A stretch of DNA of 43,489 bases from Caulobacteraceae bacterium (GTDB lineage: Bacteria > Pseudomonadota > Alphaproteobacteria > Caulobacterales > Caulobacteraceae), in NCBI GenBank assembly GCA_003164925.1, contig PLRV01000055.1, forward strand, positions 17,340-60,828. Reading direction: 5' to 3'. Shown here one piece after another: positions 8,979 through 16,148 of the stretch. Under the pieces are notes generated by a model. That model was not told the origin of the DNA. It ran no database searches and was given only the letters and a program-made list of their open reading frames with translations. The first letter of the stretch is position 1; the number at the start of each line of letters is the position of its first letter. The position numbers were made by a program, and so were the translations under genes.

Positions 8979-9443
8979 ATGTCCGACACCCCTCCCAACA
9001 TCGACACGCGCCTAATCCGGCGGCTGGCGGGGATCCTGGCCGAAACCGGTCTGACCGAAATCGAGGTCGAGCAGGGCGGCTTGAAGATCCGCGTCGCGCG
9101 CGAGATCACCGTCCAAGCCGCTCCCCAAGCGCTGATCGCCGCGCCGGCCGTCGCGCCTGCGCCGGTTTCAGCGCCTGAAACGGCCAGCGCTGCGGGCGCG
9201 TTGCCGGCGGGCGAGGTCGTCAAGTCGCCGATGGTCGGCACGGTATACCTGCAGCCTGAACCCACCGCCGGGGCCTTCGTCAAGGTGGGGGACAGCGTCT
9301 CGGCGGGTCAGACCCTGCTGATCGTCGAGGCCATGAAGACCATGAACGCTATCGCCGCCCCCAAGGCCGGCGTGCTGCGCGCGATTCTGGTCGCGGACGG
9401 CCAGCCGGTGCAGTACGGCGAGGCCCTCGCGGTGATCGAATAA
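8979..9443 (+). CDS. accB: Biotin carboxyl carrier protein of acetyl-CoA carboxylase
   Basis: Carries biotin between AccC and the AccA-AccD carboxyltransferase. The 154-residue protein has a conserved N-terminal helical region ([20 protein letters not shown]), an Ala/Pro linker (about residues 47-75), and a C-terminal biotinyl domain. The biotin-accepting lysine is K120 in VEAMKTMN, the form usual in alphaproteobacteria. [14 protein letters not shown] marks the start of the biotinyl domain. accC follows after 4 bp, so the two are certainly cotranscribed. Confidence 0.96.
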   Translation: MSDTPPNIDTRLIRRLAGILAETGLTEIEVEQGGLKIRVAREITVQAAPQALIAAPAVAPAPVSAPETASAAGALPAGEVVKSPMVGTVYLQPEPTAGAFVKVGDSVSAGQTLLIVEAMKTMNAIAAPKAGVLRAILVADGQPVQYGEALAVIE

Positions 9444-9447
9444 GGCG

Positions 9448-10809
9448 ATGTTCGACAAAATCCTCATCGCCAATCGCGGCGAGATAGCCCTGCGTGTTCT
9501 GCGCGCCTGCAAGGAAATGGGCATCTCCACCGTGGCCGTCCACTCGGAAGCCGACGCCCACGCCATGCACGTGCGCCTGGCCGACGAAAGCGTCTGCATT
9601 GGCCCGGCCTCAGCCGCCAAAAGCTATCTGAACATTCCCTCGATCCTGGCCGCGGCCGAGATCACCGGCGCCCAGGCGATCCATCCGGGCTACGGCTTTC
9701 TCTCGGAGAATGCTTCTTTCGCCGAGATCGTCGAGGCCCACGGACTGACCTTCATCGGGCCTCGGCCCGAGCATATCCGCGTCATGGGCGACAAGATCAG
9801 CGCTAAGCAGACGGTCAGGGCCGCGGGCATCCCCGTGGTGCCCGGATCGGACGGTGCGCTCACCAGCGAGGCTGAAGCTATGGCCGCGGCCGACGCCATC
9901 GGCTTTCCCGTCCTGATCAAGGCGGCGGCCGGCGGCGGTGGCCGTGGCATGAAGGTGGCCGAAGACCGCGAGCACCTCGCCGAGGCGGTATCCACCGCCC
10001 GCACCGAAGCCAAGGCGGCCTTCGGCGACGACGCGGTCTACATGGAGCGCTACCTCAGCAAGCCGCGCCACATCGAGCTGCAGGTGATCGCCGACAGCTT
10101 CGGCAATGTCTGCCACCTGGGCGAGCGGGACTGCTCCTTGCAGCGTCGCCACCAGAAGGTCCTCGAGGAAGCCCCGTCCCCCGTGATCGACGCGGCGGCG
10201 CGCGCCAAGATCGGCCAAGTGGTGGTCAAGGCCGTGCGCGACATCGGCTATTTGGGCGTGGGCACCATCGAGTTCCTGTACGAAGACGGTGAGTTCTTCT
10301 TCATCGAGATGAACACCCGCCTGCAGGTGGAGCACCCGGTCACCGAGGCCGTCACGGGGGTCGACCTTGTGCGCGAGCAGATCCGGATCGCCGCGGGCTT
10401 GCCCCTGTCGTTCACGCAGGACGACATCGCCTTCCAAGGCCACGCTATCGAGTGCCGCATCAATGCTGAGAACCCGCGCACCTTCGCGCCCTCGCCGGGT
10501 CTGGTCACCGACCTGCATGCGCCGGGCGGCCTGGGCGTACGCCTGGATTCGGCGCTCTACGCCGGCTATACGATCCCGCCCTACTACGACAGCTTGATCG
10601 GCAAGCTGATCGTGCACGGGCGCGACCGGGCCGAGTGCCTGGCGCGCCTGCGTCGGTGCCTAGACGAGTTCGTGGTGGACGGTATCGAGACCACCATCCC
10701 CCTGTTTCATGACCTGCTGTTGGACCCCGACATCATCGCCGGCGACTACAACATTCACTGGCTGGAACAATGGATCAAGCGGACCGCCCACCCCCTGGCG
10801 CACGGCTGA
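9448..10809 (+). CDS. accC: Acetyl-CoA carboxylase biotin carboxylase subunit
   Basis: ATP-grasp enzyme that carboxylates the biotin on AccB using bicarbonate and ATP. The 453-residue protein is full length: N-terminal [38 protein letters not shown], the glycine-rich ATP loop [15 protein letters not shown], the metal-binding and catalytic segment [19 protein letters not shown], and the C-terminal [13 protein letters not shown]. It is the last gene of accA-accD-accB-accC. Immediately downstream the plus-strand host genes stop and the minus-strand phage-derived block begins. Confidence 0.97.
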   Translation: MFDKILIANRGEIALRVLRACKEMGISTVAVHSEADAHAMHVRLADESVCIGPASAAKSYLNIPSILAAAEITGAQAIHPGYGFLSENASFAEIVEAHGLTFIGPRPEHIRVMGDKISAKQTVRAAGIPVVPGSDGALTSEAEAMAAADAIGFPVLIKAAAGGGGRGMKVAEDREHLAEAVSTARTEAKAAFGDDAVYMERYLSKPRHIELQVIADSFGNVCHLGERDCSLQRRHQKVLEEAPSPVIDAAARAKIGQVVVKAVRDIGYLGVGTIEFLYEDGEFFFIEMNTRLQVEHPVTEAVTGVDLVREQIRIAAGLPLSFTQDDIAFQGHAIECRINAENPRTFAPSPGLVTDLHAPGGLGVRLDSALYAGYTIPPYYDSLIGKLIVHGRDRAECLARLRRCLDEFVVDGIETTIPLFHDLLLDPDIIAGDYNIHWLEQWIKRTAHPLAHG

Positions 10810-10856
10810 GGCCGGGCAATCAGGCGGTCGGCTCAGTCACCAGCGCCGCCCTCATC

Positions 10857-11393
10857 CTACTGGTCTTCCTCTTCGGGATGCATGCCCGCCTCGCGGTCCA
10901 CGCCGCCGATCCAACGGTGCGACTGCGGGAGGAATTTCTCGTCGATGAAGCCGAGCCGGCTTTTGAGCATTTTGGCGTGCTCCTCCGTGGGCTCTACGCC
11001 AACCGGGTACTGCTGGGACAAATCCTCGCCAGCCAATACAGCATCGGCCCAGTTCTCCATGAGCCAGCAGTAGGCTTCCAGCGCCGCGTGAGGGTCGGGA
11101 TTGCCTTCCGTCACGAAATAAGCCGTGGGCAAGTCTCCAACCACGACCCACAATTCATCGTCGGGATTGCCGGCAATGGGCCGACCGAACTTCACCAAAA
11201 ACAGGCACAGGATCCCAGGAACGCCCCACGCCAAGTATAAGCGCTCGATTGGGGGCGCCCAACGGAACCCCTGGACGAAGCGCATGGCCCGCTGGGCCTC
11301 CTTGGCGATCAGCGCCGTGTCTTCCTCATCGCCCCCGACGATATGGGGATGAAGCTGAAAACCGGTGATATCAATAGGCTGTTGATCTGACAT
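10857..11393 (-). CDS. Probable immunity protein for the HNH nuclease
   Basis: A 178-residue acidic, soluble protein with no domain I can name for certain. It is rich in tryptophan and acidic residues, with the segment DDELWVVVGDLPTAYFV in the centre and ALEAYCWLMENWADAVL after it. It lies directly downstream of an HNH-nuclease gene in the same direction, the position and character expected of an immunity protein. The ATG at 11393 is preceded by a weak ribosome-binding site; an upstream in-frame extension to 11510 would overlap the nuclease gene and is less likely. A perfect GTTC-N7-GTTC LexA-type box lies 36 bp upstream, so the gene may have its own SOS-inducible promoter. Confidence 0.55.
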   Translation of the reverse strand: MSDQQPIDITGFQLHPHIVGGDEEDTALIAKEAQRAMRFVQGFRWAPPIERLYLAWGVPGILCLFLVKFGRPIAGNPDDELWVVVGDLPTAYFVTEGNPDPHAALEAYCWLMENWADAVLAGEDLSQQYPVGVEPTEEHAKMLKSRLGFIDEKFLPQSHRWIGGVDREAGMHPEEEDQ

Positions 11394-11429
11394 GCGGGGT
11401 CTCGCAACGAGAGCTGAAGCGACGTTATT

Positions 11430-11444
11430 GTTCGTCTTTTGTTC
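11430..11444. promoter_or_regulatory. LexA (SOS) box upstream of probable immunity gene
   Basis: The plus strand reads GTTCGTCTTTTGTTC, a perfect match to the alphaproteobacterial LexA box GTTC-N7-GTTC. It lies between the HNH-nuclease gene and the probable immunity gene. A possible minus-strand -35 element (TTGACG, 11445-11450) touches it, so the box would sit in the promoter spacer where a repressor blocks RNA polymerase. Two GANTC sites (11455-11459 and 11486-11490) lie just upstream. Confidence 0.7.
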
Positions 11445-11478
11445 CGTCAAGTTTGAATCGACGCGTCCAGGACGGCCG

Positions 11479-12261
11479 TCAATCTGATTCTTCGTTGATG
11501 TTAGGTTCACCTATGGGCCGTGGGCCGGGTTGTAGCTGGAGCAGAACGGGCGGATCGGCTTCAGGGTTACCGGGGTCCAAATACTGCGGCCTGACGATTT
11601 GGGGCACGCGGGGTGCGCCGGGTTGGACTCGCCCTCTCAGCCAAGCGCGCTTCGCCCACCGACTGAAGTCGCCATTGGCTATGTGGTGGGCGATGTGCTC
11701 GTCCGGGTGCTTGGGCTCGATATTGGAAAGATCGTGCGCCCCGCCATCCGCGCGGGCGACTTTGTGATGGGCATGATAGCTCCGACCGTCTTCCGTTGTC
11801 GGCCAACTGCGGCCCTCGCGCCTTTCCCACTGCCGCTTGAGCGTGTCGTTGGCCCCAGTGAGGAACAGATGCGCGTCATCCCAAGTGGCCAGGCCGTAGT
11901 CGAGGTGCGCGCCCTGGGCGTTCTGCGGGGTCCAACCTCCAAAATCGGGCTGATCGGTCTGCGGGGCGTCGTCGGATGACGACTCATCCGCATCGGCGGG
12001 ACTGTCATCGTCGTTCGAGGATGCATCGTCATCGTCCTCCGCCGGCGAATCTCCCGGCTGCGCGGCCGGATTGCCCGCGCTCCACGGAGCGCTCGACGAA
12101 CCGATCCCGGTCGGACCAGGATAGGCGCCGCTGGGTGGCGGCGTCAGCCCGAGCAGACCCGATCCGTTTCGAAAATCGCCAGCCATCCAGCCCGTGTCGC
12201 CAAGTGGAAAAGGGCCGGCGGCAGGGGCACCGGAATCACTGCTGAAATCGGCTTGAGCCAT
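11479..12261 (-). CDS. HNH-nuclease domain protein, probable toxin cargo
   Basis: A 260-residue protein with a Gly/Pro/Ser-rich N-terminus, a very acidic Asp/Ser linker (about residues 74-100), and a C-terminal HNH-type nuclease motif: YHAHHKVARADGGAHDLSNI followed by EPKHPDEHIAHH and NGDFSRWAKRAW. This form, with DGG, N-IEPxHPDEHIAHH and a trailing F-RW, is seen in secreted or particle-borne nuclease toxins of polymorphic type. The ATG has a GAGG site 7 bases upstream. It follows the spanin genes in the same direction and is itself followed by a probable immunity gene, so cell lysis would release it. No signal peptide or known toxin-delivery domain is visible. A phage-type DNA-processing HNH enzyme is the main alternative. 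Confidence 0.65.
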   Translation of the reverse strand: MAQADFSSDSGAPAAGPFPLGDTGWMAGDFRNGSGLLGLTPPPSGAYPGPTGIGSSSAPWSAGNPAAQPGDSPAEDDDDASSNDDDSPADADESSSDDAPQTDQPDFGGWTPQNAQGAHLDYGLATWDDAHLFLTGANDTLKRQWERREGRSWPTTEDGRSYHAHHKVARADGGAHDLSNIEPKHPDEHIAHHIANGDFSRWAKRAWLRGRVQPGAPRVPQIVRPQYLDPGNPEADPPVLLQLQPGPRPIGEPNINEESD

Positions 12262-12370
12262 GGCAAACCTCGCTGGCGGGCGCGCGAAGCCGCGCCCCCG
12301 CGTGAGCGCGTGGCGTGGGTTCGGGCTGGATGGATGGATCGAAACGGCCGCCCTCAGGCGGCGGCGCGGC

Positions 12371-12721
12371 TTAGAATTTCAGCCAGCCGAACAGGCCCGT
12401 CCTTGCCGGCGTCTGCGCCTTCGTCCGCTCCGCCTCGCAGCGCTGCTGGATATCGAGCACGTCCGCCGTGCGCCCATTGGCCTGGTCCAGGCGCGCGGTC
12501 TGGTCGTCCAGCGCGATCCACAGGGCGCCGGCGGTGGCGTCAGTTCCCGGCAGGGGCGTCGGAGGCACCGCCGTCCGGTCGCTGGCCGGAATCAGGGCCG
12601 AGCAGTTGAACGCAGGGGGCGGTGTCCCGATAAGCGCGGTAGGCGCACAGCCCACGACGGCCGGCGTCGTTGAGGCCAGGATCAAGGCCCTGGCCAGAGC
12701 CGGGCGCCGCTTGAATGGCAT
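12371..12721 (-). CDS. Rz1-like outer-membrane spanin lipoprotein
   Basis: A 116-residue protein with a short basic N-terminus, a hydrophobic stretch and a lipobox-like AVVGC, with the cysteine near residue 25, so it is probably a lipoprotein. Proline-rich stretches follow, then a helical region ending in GLFGWLKF. Its 5' part overlaps the 3' part of the Rz-like gene in another frame (12540-12721), the classical nested arrangement of phage spanin pairs. The ATG at 12721 has GGAG 8 bases upstream; a start at 12736 is possible. It would fuse outer to inner membrane in the last step of lysis. Confidence 0.65.
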   Translation of the reverse strand: MPFKRRPALARALILASTTPAVVGCAPTALIGTPPPAFNCSALIPASDRTAVPPTPLPGTDATAGALWIALDDQTARLDQANGRTADVLDIQQRCEAERTKAQTPARTGLFGWLKF

Positions 12722-12977
12722 GGTCGTTCTCCACATGCTGAGTCTGGGTCTGCTGGTCGCGCGCCGCGCCGGCCTGGACCACCGCGCTCGCGTCGCTCGT
12801 CGCCTGGGCCTGGGCCTTGGCCATGGCCCCCTCGCCCCGCGCCGCCGTCAGCGCGGTCTGCAGTTGCGCCGACCGCGCCGCCTCCATGCGCCAAAGGCCC
12901 AGCGCGAGGGCCAGAGCGCCGGCCAGGCCGGCCCACGCCGCCATGCGCCAATGAGTCAGGATCAGGGTCCAGATCAC
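12540..12977 (-). CDS. Rz-like inner-membrane spanin
   Basis: A 145-residue protein with one N-terminal membrane span (about residues 12-29, AAWAGLAGALALALGLW) followed by an Ala/Gln-rich helical region and then HVENDHAIQAAP and GLNDAGRRGLCAYRAYRD, segments typical of alphaproteobacterial phage Rz proteins. It starts with GTG at 12977, overlapping the endolysin stop by 4 bp, with AAGGAC upstream. Together with the nested Rz1-like lipoprotein it should form the periplasm-spanning lysis complex. Confidence 0.7.
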   Translation of the reverse strand: MIWTLILTHWRMAAWAGLAGALALALGLWRMEAARSAQLQTALTAARGEGAMAKAQAQATSDASAVVQAGAARDQQTQTQHVENDHAIQAAPGSGQGLDPGLNDAGRRGLCAYRAYRDTAPCVQLLGPDSGQRPDGGASDAPAGN

Positions 12978-13474
12978 GCGATGTCCTTTCCGTCTTGCGG
13001 CGCTTGGGCCGCGGCGGCGTCCGCCAGCGCCCGGGCCGTGATTTGCTCCAGCCTGTGCATCCAGCCCGCGCCGAACACGCCAAAGCCTTTGAGCGCGCGA
13101 TAGCGGGCCGCCCGCGCCGCGCTCATCCGCTCGATGCGCTGCGTCACCGGCCCCTCGCCCGCCGCGCTCAACAGGCGGCGCGCCTCGCCCACGCCCATGT
13201 TGACCGCGCTATCGAACGCCATCAGGTCCAGACCGGCCGGCAGATCCTCGCACCCCGCCGCCCGCCAATAGAGCCGCCGGTAGATCGGCGCGGCGCCGGC
13301 GGGCGTCAGGGCCTTCAGCTCGCCTGTGCTGGCGGGCCGGCCCAGCGCCGCCTCATAAACCGCCAGGGTCAGGCCCAGGTTGGTCGCTCCGCCCGGATCG
13401 CGCGGATCGTCGACAAAGCCGCCCTCCTGCCGCAGCACCTGCGCCAGGCACGCGGCGAAACGGTCATCGCTCAT
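12974..13474 (-). CDS. Endolysin, GH108-type muramidase
   Basis: A 166-residue peptidoglycan hydrolase of the glycoside hydrolase 108 family. The signature LRQEGGFVDDPRDPGGATNL near the N-terminus carries the catalytic glutamate in QEGG, and DSAVNMGVGEARRLL corresponds to the second conserved segment. No signal peptide or membrane span is present, so release depends on the holin encoded just upstream. I chose the ATG at 13474 because the family begins close to it; an upstream extension to 13534 would overlap the holin gene. Confidence 0.85.
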   Translation of the reverse strand: MSDDRFAACLAQVLRQEGGFVDDPRDPGGATNLGLTLAVYEAALGRPASTGELKALTPAGAAPIYRRLYWRAAGCEDLPAGLDLMAFDSAVNMGVGEARRLLSAAGEGPVTQRIERMSAARAARYRALKGFGVFGAGWMHRLEQITARALADAAAAQAPQDGKDIA

Positions 13475-13494
13475 GGCGGGGCTCACAGCCGGCC

Positions 13495-13827
13495 TCAGAT
13501 TTTGGGCGGAGGCGAGGCGTCCTTGCTCCACCATCGCCCGCCGCTGTCAGCCGGAGCGATGCCCAGCACCAGCGCGATACAGGTGGCCCCCGTGGCGCCC
13601 TGAAACCCGGCCACGGCCACGAAATAGGTCATCCAGTCCGAGGGATGCCTCAACGCCGGCAGCAGCGCGGCCGACACCCGCACCACCAGGCACTGGGCGA
13701 TGACGAAGGTGACGAAGGCGAACAGCCGCCCGGGCGCAAAGGATCGCCCGTCCGGCCCGGTCAAATAGCTGCGAACCACGGCGCCCAGACCCCGCACGGG
13801 GGGCGCCAACCAGGCAAATGCGGTCAT
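13495..13827 (-). CDS. Putative holin
   Basis: A 110-residue membrane protein with two predicted spans, around FAPGRLFAFVTFVIAQCLVV and MTYFVAVAGFQGATGATCIA, and a charged C-terminal tail. The ATG at 13827 has a clear ribosome-binding site (GGAG, about 6 bases upstream). It is the first gene of the leftward lysis cassette, 20 bp before the endolysin, and this position is the main argument for holin function. The sequence resembles small phage membrane proteins but has no motif that proves the role. Confidence 0.6.
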   Translation of the reverse strand: MTAFAWLAPPVRGLGAVVRSYLTGPDGRSFAPGRLFAFVTFVIAQCLVVRVSAALLPALRHPSDWMTYFVAVAGFQGATGATCIALVLGIAPADSGGRWWSKDASPPPKI

Positions 13828-13886
13828 GATTTTCTCCAATGCTGGGAGCGCTTGCACGCGCAGCGGCAAGCTGGTGTTTGGGGTCC

Positions 13887-14969
13887 ATGGATTGGGCAGG
13901 GGCGAGCGTGGATCAGGGGGACGAGCGCACGGCGCGCAGCGTCTGCGCCCTGTTGTTCGGCCGGCCGCTATACGACGCCGTCCTGCTGATGGTGCTAGCG
14001 GCAGCCTCCATCGAGTTCGCGGTCCTGCGCATCCGCTACGGGTTCGAGGACCACGACGCGACCTTTGTCCGGCTGATCGCCGGCACGGCGCCCACGCCCT
14101 TCCAGTATCGCATGCTCATTCCGCTGGCCTCGCGCGGCCTGATCGCCCTGGGCGCCCTGGCGCATGTGCACGTTCCGCCTAAGGCGCTGTTCGCCGCCTC
14201 CGACGCGATCTTCACCTTCGCGACCTTCATCACCGCCTTGGTCACGCTAAAGACGCTGCGGCTGTCCCCGCCTCAGATACTGGCGGCCCTGCTGGCCCTG
14301 GGGGTGATCGTCGACACCAACTATTTCGCCACCGAGACCCTGAACCTGCTGCACGTCTACGATCTGCCTGCGGTTTTCTTCGCCTTCCTGGCCACGAACC
14401 TGCTGCTACGGCGCAAGCTTGGGTGGTTCTACGTCCTTCTGCCCATCGCCCTGCTCAACCGCGAGACGGCGGTCTTCCTGTGCCTGATGTTCCTGCTCAC
14501 CCAGTGGGGCCGCATGCCACTGCCTGTGCTGGTCGGCCACATGGCCGCGCAGGGCGTGATGGTACTGGCGATCAAAGCGGCGGTCCTGGCCGCCTTCCGC
14601 CACAACCCCGGTGCCGGTGCCCTATCCTTCTACACCACCGACTTCGACCCTGCGGGTGCCGCCGCCCACCGGCTGCACGATCTGCGCGTGCTGGAGAACC
14701 TCAAGGTGTTCATCACCCTCCGCCGCCTGCTGCACATGAGTTCGATCTTCGGCTTCCTGTGGGTTCCTTACCTGTTCGCCCTCAAGCGCCTACAGGACCC
14801 CTTCTTCAAGGCCACCGCCTGGGTCTTCCCGCCGTTCTTCGCCCTGATGTTGGTGGTGGGCAACATCGACGAGTTCCGCATCTACTCCGAACTGATCCCC
14901 CCCCTGTTCTTCACCGTGACGCTAGGCTGTGCCAGGTGGATGGGGTCGGGGGTCTGTCCTGGAAGCTGA
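13887..14969 (+). CDS. Polytopic membrane protein, glycosyltransferase GT-C-like (uncertain)
   Basis: A 360-residue integral membrane protein with about nine or ten hydrophobic segments. An acidic/arginine segment in an early loop (FEDHDATFVRLIAG) and NRETAVFLCLMFLLTQWGR recall bacterial GT-C-like membrane proteins that use lipid-linked sugars, but I see no decisive motif. It lies on the opposite strand to the phage late genes, divergent from the holin, and is followed by an acyltransferase gene. Paired membrane glycan-modifying genes of this sort are common lysogenic-conversion cargo in P22-like phages, so modification of the host surface polysaccharide is plausible. An alternative ATG at 13839 exists. 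Confidence 0.5.
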   Translation: MDWAGASVDQGDERTARSVCALLFGRPLYDAVLLMVLAAASIEFAVLRIRYGFEDHDATFVRLIAGTAPTPFQYRMLIPLASRGLIALGALAHVHVPPKALFAASDAIFTFATFITALVTLKTLRLSPPQILAALLALGVIVDTNYFATETLNLLHVYDLPAVFFAFLATNLLLRRKLGWFYVLLPIALLNRETAVFLCLMFLLTQWGRMPLPVLVGHMAAQGVMVLAIKAAVLAAFRHNPGAGALSFYTTDFDPAGAAAHRLHDLRVLENLKVFITLRRLLHMSSIFGFLWVPYLFALKRLQDPFFKATAWVFPPFFALMLVVGNIDEFRIYSELIPPLFFTVTLGCARWMGSGVCPGS

Positions 14970-15038
14970 ATCGGTGGGCAGCGCGATCAGGTATTTCAGC
15001 ATCGCGGGCGCGCAGGCTTGCTGCCGAACGGAGGGGCG

Positions 15039-16118
15039 GTGAGTAGCGGCCATTCAATGGCAAGGGCGACAATGGCCGCAGGTGCGGAAAGGAACTTCCA
15101 CACCCTGGATGCCATGCGCGGCGTAGCGGCGCTCGGCGTTGTCTGCTTCCACCTAAGGCCAGGATGGTTCCCCAGCGCCTACCTGGCCGTGGACTTGTTC
15201 TTCGTGTTGAGCGGCTTTGTGCTATCGCACGCCTATGACAGGCGGTTCGCGGGCGGTCTCAGTTGGAGCCGGTTCTTCGTACAGCGCCTGATCCGGTTAT
15301 GGCCGCTCTACACCCTTGGAGTGGCGCTGAGTATCGTCGTACAGCTTTACCAGCCGACCGTACCTTTGCTTCCCGCCGCGCCGCTGCAGTTGGCGATGTT
15401 ACCGGCACCGGGCTCAGCAAGTGGGCTGCTGTACCCACTTAACGTGCCCGGCTGGTCGCTTTTTTTCGAACTGCTGATCAACGTAGCCTGGGGCATCGGT
15501 TGGCGCTTCCTGCAGGGGTGGCGCCTAGGGATAGTAATCGGCCTATTCGCACTAGTCCTTTTCTTGACGATCGCGGTACACGGATCGGCGGACATCGGCA
15601 GTTTCTGGAAAACTGCACTCGAAGGTGTGCCGCGGGTCGCATTCAGCTTCCTCGTCGGCGTAGGGATATCTCGCTGGCGTCCTCGAGCGACGCCCAGACA
15701 ATCATTGGCACTTGCCTTCGCTCTGCTAGCAGGCGTGGGTGCCTGCTTGCTGGTAGGGCTGCATGGCGAGGGGCGTACGACCTATGACATGCTCTTTATT
15801 CTGGCGGCCTCACCACTGTTGGTGCTTGCGGCCTCCTTCATCGAACCACCATCAATAATGCTGCGGATTTTCCGCAGCCTCGGGCTGATCTCTTATCCCA
15901 TTTATGCGATCCACGACCCCCTGCTACCCGCATTCAACGCAGCCGCGACGCGCCTAAGGGTTTCTCCGGCGATAGAGCACATCGCCTTTCTGAGCTGCGT
16001 CGTGCCCCTGGCTCTTCTGCTGGCAGTAACCTATGATCCTTGGCTCAGACGGGCCTTCAGTAATTTGTCAGTTTTGTTTGGGCGTGCCGCTGAACACTGG
16101 ACTTCGGCTCGAATTTGA
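15039..16118 (+). CDS. Acyltransferase 3 family (OafA/YrhL-like) membrane protein
   Basis: A protein of about 359 residues with roughly ten membrane spans. The N-terminal signature of the family is clear: FHTLDAMRGVAALGVVCFHL, then YLAVDLFFVLSGFVLSHAY, and FVQRLIRLWPLYTLG, with the conserved histidine and the FFVLSGF and R-hydrophobic-PLY motifs. Such proteins transfer acyl groups, usually acetyl, from the cytoplasm to surface sugars, for example O-antigen. I chose GTG at 15039 with GAGG upstream; ATG at 15057 is also possible. Base composition looks less GC-rich than the phage genes around it. Position and orientation fit a lysogenic-conversion gene. Confidence 0.85.
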   Translation: MSSGHSMARATMAAGAERNFHTLDAMRGVAALGVVCFHLRPGWFPSAYLAVDLFFVLSGFVLSHAYDRRFAGGLSWSRFFVQRLIRLWPLYTLGVALSIVVQLYQPTVPLLPAAPLQLAMLPAPGSASGLLYPLNVPGWSLFFELLINVAWGIGWRFLQGWRLGIVIGLFALVLFLTIAVHGSADIGSFWKTALEGVPRVAFSFLVGVGISRWRPRATPRQSLALAFALLAGVGACLLVGLHGEGRTTYDMLFILAASPLLVLAASFIEPPSIMLRIFRSLGLISYPIYAIHDPLLPAFNAAATRLRVSPAIEHIAFLSCVVPLALLLAVTYDPWLRRAFSNLSVLFGRAAEHWTSARI

Positions 16119-16148
16119 CCCTGCCAGCACGACAACTGTATCCTGTGA

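Noticed and set aside
10810-10856. Attachment-site repeats at the edges of the element
   Set aside because: I compared this stretch with 34256-34343 and 34719-34981 by eye and saw no shared repeat, and no tRNA gene at either side.
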